Part shown: piece after piece, positions 44,065-51,283 of the stretch | Layout of the letters: each line of letters starts with the position of its first letter | Position numbering within the stretch: the first letter of the stretch is position 1 | Origin: Gallionella sp. | GTDB lineage: Bacteria; Pseudomonadota; Gammaproteobacteria; Burkholderiales; Gallionellaceae | Length of the DNA: 64,000 bases | Direction of reading: 5' to 3' | Assembly (NCBI GenBank): GCA_030645955.1 | Contig: JAUSMR010000097.1 | Coordinates: 62,001 to 126,000 of the forward strand | Notes under the pieces: generated by a model | Databases searched by the model: none | Seen by the model: only the letters and a program-made list of their open reading frames with translations | Told to the model about the DNA's origin: nothing | Position numbers and translations under genes: made by a program

Positions 44065-44775
44065 CTACCTTTGGCCAAAAAAACTTTCCTTTATAAATAA
44101 TGCATCACCCCAGCCATGCTTATTGATGTAGGTAAAGGCCAATTTGAATTTATGCCCTTCCAAAAAATCAATAATGTGCCTTATCGACGTGTCTCCCTCG
44201 TAGAGGCCACCGTGGCTGACCTCTGCGAACACAAATTTGGCCTTCGTCAGGAATTGTTCTGCGCCCTTGAGTACGTCAAGCTCGGCACCTTGCACATCGA
44301 TGTAAAGCAGATCAAGTTTGTCCACCAACTTCTCATGTCCTTCAAGCAGCAGTTTCTTCACAATCTCATCAACGGTACTGGTGCGAAGAACCAGCTCGTT
44401 GTCGAAGCCCACCTCAGGGTGAATCTCGAGATGGCCGGTCGGTTTGAGCATGCTGGAACTTCCCCCAGCCTTCTCGGAAACGAAGAAGCTTTTCTCCAGT
44501 CCTGCTTCCGAGGCGCATAGTGCATTTATTGCAAGGTAATCGGGGTGCCGGGAAACGGCGTTTTGCAGTTGCTCAAAGGCTTTCGGCAGCGGTTCGACAA
44601 AGACCCCGTAGCGTATTCCTTCAACAGCGAATTTCTTAACCTCTTGTCCATTGTTCGCGCCGATCTGCAGCACGCCTTCAGGTGTAATTCCGAACCATTT
44701 GTACAGATAGGCCAGTGGATCCGGAAGCTTTTCCTTGCGGTAGAAGCGCTTGATTTTATAAAGTAGCGGGTGCAT
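44065..44775 (-). CDS. FkbM family methyltransferase
   Basis: The 236-residue SAM-dependent O-methyltransferase has a SAM region GVLQIGANNGQEVKKF and the family motif LLYIDVQGAELDVLKGAEQF. These enzymes often methylate sugars in surface glycans. It lies in a minus-strand run with glycosyltransferases, so a polysaccharide substrate is likely but not proven. Confidence 0.87.
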   Translation of the reverse strand: MHPLLYKIKRFYRKEKLPDPLAYLYKWFGITPEGVLQIGANNGQEVKKFAVEGIRYGVFVEPLPKAFEQLQNAVSRHPDYLAINALCASEAGLEKSFFVSEKAGGSSSMLKPTGHLEIHPEVGFDNELVLRTSTVDEIVKKLLLEGHEKLVDKLDLLYIDVQGAELDVLKGAEQFLTKAKFVFAEVSHGGLYEGDTSIRHIIDFLEGHKFKLAFTYINKHGWGDALFIKESFFGQR

Positions 44776-44877
44776 TTATCGGCTTTCAGAAATAAACAAT
44801 CATAAAGAATAGAGAAGACAACCAGAGTCATTCCAGCAACGGCCAGGCTGAACTTGCAGGAAATATTCGGGTAATAG

Positions 44878-45768
44878 CTAGGTTAACCGCTTCAGCACGC
44901 GGCGTTTGAATTTGCGCGCAAGTCTGGATAACACACCCTTATTGTATCCATATTCCATCGGCTTATCCCAGGCGGACTGGACAACTACGCCAAGGAATAT
45001 CTGGCTTAACAGTTCGTCATTCTCGCCTGCTCTTTTCGCTTCAAGATACTGCTGCTCATAATGATAACAACGGAATAGCGTTTCGACCGGCCACAATTCT
45101 ATAGACCGAAACATCAGTAACGCCTCGCCATACCAGCGCATTTCCGACGGAAAGAGCTTCATCGCGTCGTAAAAATTCATGCCGCGCGGTGCTAGAAATT
45201 TCTCGGCAAGATCCAACCAGACGCGCTTGCTCCACACCACCGGCAAGGGGCCAAATTCATATTGCCTTCCGGTGCGCCCAAAAATTTTCATCACGGCCCT
45301 GCAATCCGCATCGATGTCGCGCGCAATCTTTTCATGCCGGTGCAACGCGCCAAACAGGCGCAGCTCCATGCTGTCATTCATCACAGTATAAGGAACCCCG
45401 GCAGGCGTGAGAAAGTCATCCCTGCCAAAGTTGCAGATGAAATAAGAGTCGGAGTCGAGGCATAGATAATTCTCGCAAAGCCCAAGCCGCCAGAATTCCG
45501 ATTTCACGATTTGTTGCGACACCACGCCGGGCATCTCATTGATGGCATTCTGGTTGAGAGCAGAATTTGCCGCGATAATTTCCTCGTCCTCCAGAAATAT
45601 CACCCCATCGCTGCCTATGGTACTTTTAAACAATTCCATATCGCTGGCCGGGCAGGAAAGATAGAACTGCAGGTTTTGGGTATTGAAGCGACGAATGCTC
45701 TCGGCAAGCCGTGCTGCGCGTCGCATATCGCGGTGATAAGACTTGCAGTAAAGAACGATATCTTCCAT
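44878..45768 (-). CDS. DUF6492-like glycosyltransferase-related protein
   Basis: The 296-residue protein has an N-terminal pattern VLYCKSYHRDMRRAARLAES and a DxD-type motif in NYLCLDSDSYFICNF, suggesting a GT-A-like fold. I recall this layout from proteins annotated DUF6492, but the function is not established. It sits between the FkbM methyltransferase and a GT4-like gene, supporting a role in surface glycan assembly. Confidence 0.6.
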   Translation of the reverse strand: MEDIVLYCKSYHRDMRRAARLAESIRRFNTQNLQFYLSCPASDMELFKSTIGSDGVIFLEDEEIIAANSALNQNAINEMPGVVSQQIVKSEFWRLGLCENYLCLDSDSYFICNFGRDDFLTPAGVPYTVMNDSMELRLFGALHRHEKIARDIDADCRAVMKIFGRTGRQYEFGPLPVVWSKRVWLDLAEKFLAPRGMNFYDAMKLFPSEMRWYGEALLMFRSIELWPVETLFRCYHYEQQYLEAKRAGENDELLSQIFLGVVVQSAWDKPMEYGYNKGVLSRLARKFKRRVLKRLT

Positions 45769-45811
45769 TTATTGATTAGAGACGCATTAAATTCATTTAA
45801 AAGTCAGCGAG

Positions 45812-47110
45812 CTAAATTGCATTCGCCCAAGCGATAACTTGGCGCACTGCAGCTTCTACAGTATAAGGCGATGGTTTTCCCGAGTCAGCAAGATCGTCCT
45901 GCAACCAGCGAGTGTGCAATTCCTCCAGCGCTGCTGCAATGGCATCTACGTCATCCGCCGTCACCGACCAGTGCCCGAGCTCGCGCAGCATGCGTTCCAT
46001 ATGAGGGTTGCGCCAAACCAGCGCCAGGATCGGGCGCTGCGTCCAGAGATATTCGTACATCTTCGAAGGAATGTACTGCTCGCAGAACGGCACGGTGCCA
46101 TGCAGCAATAACAGGGAATCGGCGGCGTTCATTCGCTTCAGCACCCGCTCCCGTCCGCTTTCTCCCGTTTTTGGGTCTGTCTCGAGACGGCCAAACTGCT
46201 CAATCATCGAAGGATAAGGAAATTCGCGCAATGCTCGCGCAGAAACCGGATCGATACCGCCGCCGTAAAGCTGCAGCCGCGTCTGCTCTGCGCGTTGCGG
46301 GTCTTTTTCAACAAACTTGCGCAAGCCCTGCATGAAAACTCCGAGGTTGCGCGTATCCGCCAGCGAGCCGAAATAACTGATCACTAGGTGCTTGCCGCGC
46401 TGGTATGGCACACGCGGAAACTCCGGCTCGTTGGCGCCCGGCAGCAGGCAATGCCCGCGGTCGCCCAGCTCGGGATGTCTCGCTCTTGCCTGCGCCAACG
46501 CTTTCTCGGTAAACCAGAACGCGACATCGGCATGCTTGCAGATTTTGCCCTCCAGCCAGATCGAAAAGCGGGTGCGCGTCTTGTTCGTGGTCTGCCCTGA
46601 AAAGGTCATCGGGTCGTGGATTTCGGCGATCCACGGCAGGCCAAATCGCAGCTTCAGCCAGTAACCGGCCAGATGCGCCGCATAAGCACCGCCCGCCGAA
46701 TAGATAAGCCGGGGTTTGCGCGTCTTGATGACACGCGCGCCGGCGAAATAAGCGGATATTGCCCACGACCAGCTGGTTTCAATGGGGATAAGAAGCTTTT
46801 CGATCAGGTAAAAAGGCAGAAGCACCAGAGAAATCAGAGTCATCGCGATCCGGTACAGGATGCGCGAAGAGATGCGCTGCCGCAGGTAATGGCGCAAGTC
46901 AAAGCGCAATGCCACTGGCAGAGCGGGCAGCACCTGGTGATGCTCCAGAACCTTATCCTTGTTTCCCATGGCGGCACTGACGACTATCGGCTGTATGCCG
47001 AGCTTGAGAAAATGCGGGATCTTGTCGGTGATGGTCTGGCTCGATGCTCGGCCATCCATATTGAAAATGTGGGAAAGCACCAGCCAGACCTGTTTATCGC
47101 TATCGCCCAT
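45812..47110 (-). CDS. Glycosyltransferase (GT-B fold, GT4-like)
   Basis: The 432-residue protein starts with VWLVLSHIFNMDGRASSQTI and has a membrane-associating hydrophobic stretch near 85-105. It contains a donor-site-like region (ISYFGSLADTRNLGVFMQGL, then EQYIPSKMYEYLWTQRPILAL) that fits GT4 enzymes. Specificity is unknown. It is the first gene of the minus-strand run 45812-43099. Confidence 0.75.
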   Translation of the reverse strand: MGDSDKQVWLVLSHIFNMDGRASSQTITDKIPHFLKLGIQPIVVSAAMGNKDKVLEHHQVLPALPVALRFDLRHYLRQRISSRILYRIAMTLISLVLLPFYLIEKLLIPIETSWSWAISAYFAGARVIKTRKPRLIYSAGGAYAAHLAGYWLKLRFGLPWIAEIHDPMTFSGQTTNKTRTRFSIWLEGKICKHADVAFWFTEKALAQARARHPELGDRGHCLLPGANEPEFPRVPYQRGKHLVISYFGSLADTRNLGVFMQGLRKFVEKDPQRAEQTRLQLYGGGIDPVSARALREFPYPSMIEQFGRLETDPKTGESGRERVLKRMNAADSLLLLHGTVPFCEQYIPSKMYEYLWTQRPILALVWRNPHMERMLRELGHWSVTADDVDAIAAALEELHTRWLQDDLADSGKPSPYTVEAAVRQVIAWANAI

Positions 47111-47175
47111 ATCATTCCTAATTAAAAAGAGGGTGCTTGTATGCCTAAGGAAACGCCGATTTATTCACTCAACCT

Positions 47176-47286
47176 GTCATTGCGAGCGAAGCGTGGCAAT
47201 CCAGTTTTTTGATTTCAAACGAACTTCTGGATTGCCACGTCGCTACAGCCGCGCTTCGCTCGCAGCTAAAGGCTTTTTGCAATGAC
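47176..47286. repeat. Imperfect palindromic repeat (GTCATTGCGAGCGAAG type)
   Basis: The left arm GTCATTGCGAGCGAAGCGTG continues into GCAATCCAG (to 47204). It is answered by CTGGATTGCCACGTCGC (47227-47243) and, after extra bases, CGCTTCGCTCGCA and GCAATGAC near the right edge. This element type is widespread in bacterial genomes. It occupies most of the 293-base gap before apaH; no gene was seen there. Confidence 0.8.
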
Positions 47287-47403
47287 GATTTAATCAGCGT
47301 TTCTCGGTGCAATTATCAACACCAAACTAAAGAGATGAATTTCATCGAAACTACGCAAAAATCTGTTACGCTATTTTACAGGTAAACACGGCGGAAAAAC
47401 GCG

Positions 47404-48225
47404 ATGGCGATTTATGCGGTGGGCGATGTGCAGGGCTGTTATGCCGAGCTGGTGCGGCTGCTGGAGGATACCCGTTTCGATCCGGCAGCGGACAAGCTCT
47501 GGCTGGTCGGCGACCTGGTGAACCGCGGGCCGGGTTCACTGGAAGTGTTGCGCCTGGTCAAATCGCTGGGCGACATCGCGATCACCGTGCTCGGCAACCA
47601 CGACCTGCACCTGCTCGCCGTCGCTGAAGGCGTTGCCGAACTGCACCGCACCGACACGCTGGATGAGATACTCAGCGCGCCTGACCGCGACGAGCTGTTG
47701 CACTGGCTGCGCAACCAGCGCCTGCTGCATGCGCAGGACGGCTACGTGCTGGTCCACGCCGGACTGCTGCCACAATGGAGCGTGGCGCAGGCCGAAAGCC
47801 TGGCGCGCGAAGTCGAAGCCGCGCTGCGCGCCGACGACTATGCCACCTTCCTCGCGCGTATGTACGGCAATGCCCCGCACACTTGGGACGACGTCCTCAC
47901 CGGCTACAAACGCCTGCGCGTCATCGTCAACGCCTTCACACGCATGCGCATCTGCACGATGGAAGGCGAGATGGAATTCAAGTTCAAGGGCGAAGTGGAG
48001 AACATCCCAGCCGGCTACCTGCCGTGGTTCGACATCCCCAAGCGCGCCAGCCGCAATGCCACCGTCATCTTCGGCCACTGGTCCGCACTCGGCCTGCTGC
48101 ACCGGAAAAACGTCATCGCCCTCGACACCGGCTGCCTGTGGGGCGGCCCGATGAGCGCCATCCGGCTCGACGACCGCCAGCTGTTCCAGGCGGCCTGCAA
48201 CAACCCGGTGGCGAAGCATTGGTGA
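47404..48225 (+). CDS. apaH: Symmetrical bis(5'-nucleosyl)-tetraphosphatase
   Basis: The 273-residue metallophosphatase hydrolyses Ap4A to two ADP. Metal motifs GDVQGC (residues 7-12), GDLVNRGP and GNHDLH are intact. The C-terminal HWSALG and LDTGCLWGG segments are typical of ApaH. It is a single-gene plus-strand unit between the palindromic repeat and the convergent kinase gene. Confidence 0.96.
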   Translation: MAIYAVGDVQGCYAELVRLLEDTRFDPAADKLWLVGDLVNRGPGSLEVLRLVKSLGDIAITVLGNHDLHLLAVAEGVAELHRTDTLDEILSAPDRDELLHWLRNQRLLHAQDGYVLVHAGLLPQWSVAQAESLAREVEAALRADDYATFLARMYGNAPHTWDDVLTGYKRLRVIVNAFTRMRICTMEGEMEFKFKGEVENIPAGYLPWFDIPKRASRNATVIFGHWSALGLLHRKNVIALDTGCLWGGPMSAIRLDDRQLFQAACNNPVAKHW

Positions 48226-48334
48226 GGTCTGTTAAAGTCGACGTTGCAGGAAGAAAAGCCGCGCAGGGATACACGGCGTTTCTGCAGTCTATTTATGTTA
48301 TATGCCAATAAGTCACGTTAACAAACGCCCCTTA

Positions 48335-49417
48335 TCAGCCAACCCCCGCCAGCAACCTCTGCATCATCTGCTCTGCCTGGCGCACATATCCTCCGCCGAA
48401 CAAGTTGGCATGGTTGAGGATGTGGTACAGGTTGTATAAATCCTTGCGCACCGCGTAGCCTGCATCCAGCGGGTACGCGGCGCGATAGGCGGCGTAGAAA
48501 TCCGTAGGGTACCCACCGAACAGTTCGGTCATCGCAAGGTCGCATTCGCGGTCGCCGTAGTAGGGCGCAGGGTCGAAAATGACCGGAGTGCTATCCGCGA
48601 GAAAGGCGTGGTTGCCGCTCCACAGGTCGCCGTGCAGCAGCGAGGGTTGCGGGGTGTAGCCTGCGAAGAATGCGGGCAGCATGTCCAGCAGTTTTCCCCC
48701 CAGGGCCTGTAGCTGGCCGCCGTAGCCGTTCTGCGCCGCGAGGTGTAGCTGGAAGCACAGGCGGTGCTCACGCCAGAAATCTACCCAGTCGTCTTTCCAA
48801 CCGTTCGGCTGCGGTGTCGTGCCGATGAAGTTGTCATGTGGGAAGCCGAAGCGTGATGCAGTTCCGCTATCCCCTCCCACTTGCAGGGGGAGGGCCAGGG
48901 AGGGGGTAGAAACGCGATTTCCCCTCACTTCTACCCCCATCCTACCCTTCCCCCTGCAAGGGGGAAGGGATGCAGTTGCATTTGGATTTTCGTTTGCCCT
49001 ATCGGACGTGCAACGATGCATCGCTGCAAGCTGCTCGCCGAGCAGTTTTGCATCGCCGTGCGAACTCAACTCCAGATATTCCAGTATGAGAAAGCTGTGA
49101 GAGTTGGCAGTGCCGTGAGCGATGGGGCGCGGCACGCGGAGGGTGTTGGTCGCGGCGATTGCGTTCAGACCTTCTGCTTCGGCGGCAAACCCTGTCCTGA
49201 GCCAAGCCCGTCCTGAGCCTTGTCGAAGGGTCGAAGGGATCGGCAGGTGTTGTGCATCATTGAGCTTGAGAAAATAGCGCGAGCCGTCTGTTCCCTCCAG
49301 GCGGTAAGTCTCGTTGATGCTTCCGCCGCCGACAGGTGTTGCGGCGCGCAGCGTAAAGGGGCGATGCGTCGCATCGCGGATGGCAGCGGAGATGTGGGCG
49401 AAGAGTTCGGTGTTCAT
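48335..49417 (-). CDS. Fructosamine kinase family protein with two in-frame repeat inserts
   Basis: The 360-residue protein has the aminoglycoside phosphotransferase-like fold: PVGGGSINETYRL at the N-terminus, catalytic LLHGDLWSGNHAF and metal-binding FDPAPYYGDRECDLAM. Two stretches look foreign: residues about 60-76 (STLRQGSGRAWLRTG) and residues 148-188, which are encoded by the palindromic element at 48855-48977. Removing both would give roughly 305 residues, close to the family norm of about 290-300. The frame stays open, so the gene may still work, but the inserts fall near the N-lobe and could harm it. Substrate is unproven. Confidence 0.85.
   Translation of the reverse strand: MNTELFAHISAAIRDATHRPFTLRAATPVGGGSINETYRLEGTDGSRYFLKLNDAQHLPIPSTLRQGSGRAWLRTGFAAEAEGLNAIAATNTLRVPRPIAHGTANSHSFLILEYLELSSHGDAKLLGEQLAAMHRCTSDRANENPNATASLPPCRGKGRMGVEVRGNRVSTPSLALPLQVGGDSGTASRFGFPHDNFIGTTPQPNGWKDDWVDFWREHRLCFQLHLAAQNGYGGQLQALGGKLLDMLPAFFAGYTPQPSLLHGDLWSGNHAFLADSTPVIFDPAPYYGDRECDLAMTELFGGYPTDFYAAYRAAYPLDAGYAVRKDLYNLYHILNHANLFGGGYVRQAEQMMQRLLAGVG
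48855..48977. repeat. Palindromic element inserted in frame, flanked by 9-bp direct repeats
   Basis: GATGCAGTT occurs at 48855-48863 and 48969-48977, bracketing a palindrome whose arms (CCCTCCCACTTGCAGG... and its near-complement CCCTTCCCCCTGCAAG...) pair over about 40 bases. The distance between the direct repeats is 114 bases, exactly 38 codons, so the host frame is kept and the tripeptide Thr-Ala-Ser is duplicated. This looks like a miniature transposable element with a 9-bp target duplication. Confidence 0.85.
49191..49238. repeat. Second repeat insert in the kinase gene (CCTGAGC.TTGTCGAAGG family)
   Basis: The stretch contains two copies of GTCCTGAGCC followed by TTGTCGAAGGGTCGAAGGG, the same core as the inverted repeat at 49444-49549. 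It adds about 16 codons between the family segments LNDAQHLP and FAAEAEGL. No clear target duplication was found. Confidence 0.7.
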
Positions 49418-49443
49418 CGCGTGAATCGCTCACATTCAAAAAT

Positions 49444-49549
49444 CCGTTCGGGCTGAGCTTGTCGAAGCCTGCACTGAGTTATTCGGCTATGCTCAGGAGA
49501 AGGCTGACGGTGTAATCCGTTCACCCTTCGACAAGCTCAGGGCGAACGG
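49444..49549. repeat. Inverted repeat (CCGTTCG..CTGAGCTTGTCGAAG)
   Basis: The arms at 49444-49468 and 49525-49549 match at 23 of 25 positions, separated by 56 bases. This is a common intergenic repeat in proteobacteria. It lies between the fructosamine-kinase-like gene and the PfkB kinase gene. Confidence 0.85.
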
Positions 49550-49572
49550 CCTTACCAGAGTGGCCTTAGAAG

Positions 49573-50511
49573 TTACAGCTTAACCGCATAACCGAAGTGA
49601 CGTTGGAATAGACCGGCAATCTCATCGCGCGTCGGCGCGTGATTCTGTCCGCCACGGCTGGCGATTTTCAGCGTGCCGAGCAGCGAGGCCAGGCGTCCGG
49701 TGGTCTCCCAATCCCATCCCTGCTGGATGCCGTGCAGCAGGCCTGCGCGATAGGCGTCGCCGCATCCGGTGGGGTCGAGCAGCGCGGTGGGTTTGGCGCA
49801 GGGGATGATGATTTCCTTGCCGCCCGCATAGATGGTCGAACCTTCGCCGCCGCGGGTGATGATGAAGGCGCGTTTGTCCCTGGCGAGCTCCTCGACCTTT
49901 TTGCCGGTCTTGTCCTGCAACAGTTGCGCCTCGTAATCGTTTACCGTCACATAGTCGGCCTGTTCGACAAAGCGCAGCAATTCTTCCCCACCGAACATCG
50001 GCATGCCCTGACCCGGATCAAACACCCACGGGATACCCGCTTCGTGGAATTCGCGCGCGTGTTGCAGCATGCCTTCGCGGCCATCCGGCGAGACAATACC
50101 TAGGCTGACGTCCTTAGCATCGCCGACGTGATTCTGTTCCGAGAAACTCATTGCGCCGGGATGAAAAGCGGTGATCTGGTTATCGTCCAGATCGGTGGTG
50201 ATGAACGCCTGCCCGGTATAGCTGCCGGGAATGGGGCGGATATGCGCCTGCGTCAAACCGAGTTTTTCCAGGCGCACGGCGTAGCTGGAAAAGTCGTCGC
50301 CCACCGTAGACATGATCAGCGGGCTGCCGCCGAGCAATTTCAGGTTGTAAGCGATGTTGCCCGCGCAACCGCCGAACTCGCGGCGCATCTCCGGCACCAG
50401 AAACGCCACGTTCAGGATGTGGATCTTTTCCGGAAGGATATGCTTCTTGAATTGATCCTGAAACACCATGATGGTGTCGTAGGCCATCGAACCGCAGATG
50501 AGAGTCTTCAT
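49573..50511 (-). CDS. PfkB family carbohydrate/nucleoside kinase (adenosine kinase-like)
   Basis: The 312-residue kinase has the N-terminal PfkB motif GGCAGNIAYNLKLLGGSP and the C-terminal anion-hole/catalytic motif LDPTGCGDAYRAGLLHG with the base Asp. The start MKTLICGSMAYDTIMVFQDQ is similar to proteins annotated as adenosine or carbohydrate kinases in betaproteobacteria. The exact substrate cannot be read from sequence. Confidence 0.87.
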   Translation of the reverse strand: MKTLICGSMAYDTIMVFQDQFKKHILPEKIHILNVAFLVPEMRREFGGCAGNIAYNLKLLGGSPLIMSTVGDDFSSYAVRLEKLGLTQAHIRPIPGSYTGQAFITTDLDDNQITAFHPGAMSFSEQNHVGDAKDVSLGIVSPDGREGMLQHAREFHEAGIPWVFDPGQGMPMFGGEELLRFVEQADYVTVNDYEAQLLQDKTGKKVEELARDKRAFIITRGGEGSTIYAGGKEIIIPCAKPTALLDPTGCGDAYRAGLLHGIQQGWDWETTGRLASLLGTLKIASRGGQNHAPTRDEIAGLFQRHFGYAVKL

Positions 50512-50963
50512 GTCGTTGCCGGATGTAGTGAAGGAAAGTCCAATTATAACCGTGTCAGGACGGACGTCCTTAGAACCATTTCAGCAGGAACGGTGGGGCC
50601 ATGGCGGCCAGTGCGATGACGGTCAGCAGCGCGGCATGATTCGCGGCTATAGCAGCCCGATGCGAATTTGCCGAAGAACGCAGCCAGCAGCAACACGCCA
50701 GCCAAGTCGCTGGATAAAGCCCGGCCTGCGTCTAATGGATAATCTGGGTTTATGGAAAGAAATAACTTAATGCCACCTTGAACATTTCAACGGTAGATTC
50801 AGTATTCTCTTATAAATTCTCTTGACGATACCACCCAATTAGGCGTAAAAGGCTTCCAGGTATTTGATTCAAAGTCTCTGCAGTACTGGTTTTTCCATGT
50901 GCAATCTTCGATTCAAATAGTTTTGCGGGAGTTTTTCCCGTTTTTTAATAAGGAAGTAATCAC
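50512..50963. other. Gap upstream of cold-shock gene, with possible gene remnant
   Basis: No intact gene was found in these 452 bases. On the minus strand, 50575-50690 can be read as a short hydrophobic tail (NHAALLTVIALAAMAPPFLL, then KWF and a stop), which resembles the C-terminus of a lost membrane protein; this is weak. The part after about 50800 is AT-rich and probably contains the promoter and long leader of the cold-shock gene. Confidence 0.4.
50926..50946 (+). promoter_or_regulatory. Terminator-like hairpin in the csp leader
   Basis: CGGGA pairs with TCCCG across a five-base loop (50926-50940) and is followed by a run of six T's. It lies directly before the AAGGAAG ribosome site (50950-50956) of the cold-shock gene. 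It could attenuate transcription or mask the ribosome site in a temperature-dependent way. Confidence 0.5.
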
Positions 50964-51167
50964 ATGGCAACTGGTACAGTTAAATGGTTCAATGACGCAA
51001 AGGGTTTTGGTTTTGTCACTCCCGATGATGGCAGCGAAGATTTGTTCGCACACTTTTCAGCAATCAACATGAACGGCTTCAAGTCGCTTCAGGAAGGCCA
51101 AAAAGTCAGCTTTGAAGTGACACAAGGCCCAAAGGGCAAGCAAGCATCCAATATTCAAGCCGGCTAA
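50964..51167 (+). CDS. Cold-shock protein (CspA family)
   Basis: The 67-residue single cold-shock domain has RNP1 (KGFGFV) and RNP2 (LFAHFS) and binds single-stranded RNA as a chaperone. The start [20 protein letters not shown] and length are standard. AAGGAAG precedes the ATG. A strong terminator follows, so it is monocistronic. The long AT-rich leader fits post-transcriptional control. Confidence 0.97.
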   Translation: MATGTVKWFNDAKGFGFVTPDDGSEDLFAHFSAINMNGFKSLQEGQKVSFEVTQGPKGKQASNIQAG

Positions 51168-51185
51168 TCGGTTCTTGAGTTGGTA

Positions 51186-51217
51186 AAAAAGCCCGGCACG
51201 AAAGTGCCGGGCTTTTT
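51186..51217 (+). terminator. Intrinsic terminator of the cold-shock gene
   Basis: A perfect 14-bp stem (AAAAAGCCCGGCAC with GTGCCGGGCTTTTT) closes a GAAA loop, 18 bases after the stop codon. The sequence just behind it is the possible intron remnant. Confidence 0.95.
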
Positions 51218-51222
51218 GTTTG

Positions 51223-51264
51223 GTGCGCCCGGCAGGGCGCACTTACTTGGAGGTGGAAGTCCTC
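51223..51264 (+). mobile_element. Probable 5' fragment of a group II intron
   Basis: GTGCGCCCGGCAGGGCGCAC followed by TTACTTGGAGGTGGAAGTCCTC resembles the 5' end (domain I start, GUGCG...) of bacterial group II introns. About 42 bases remain and the match stops there; no reverse transcriptase follows. It begins 6 bases after the csp terminator, which is the usual target of class C group II introns. Recalled similarity only; not searched. Confidence 0.5.
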
Positions 51265-51283
51265 AGCAGATTCCGGATGCACC

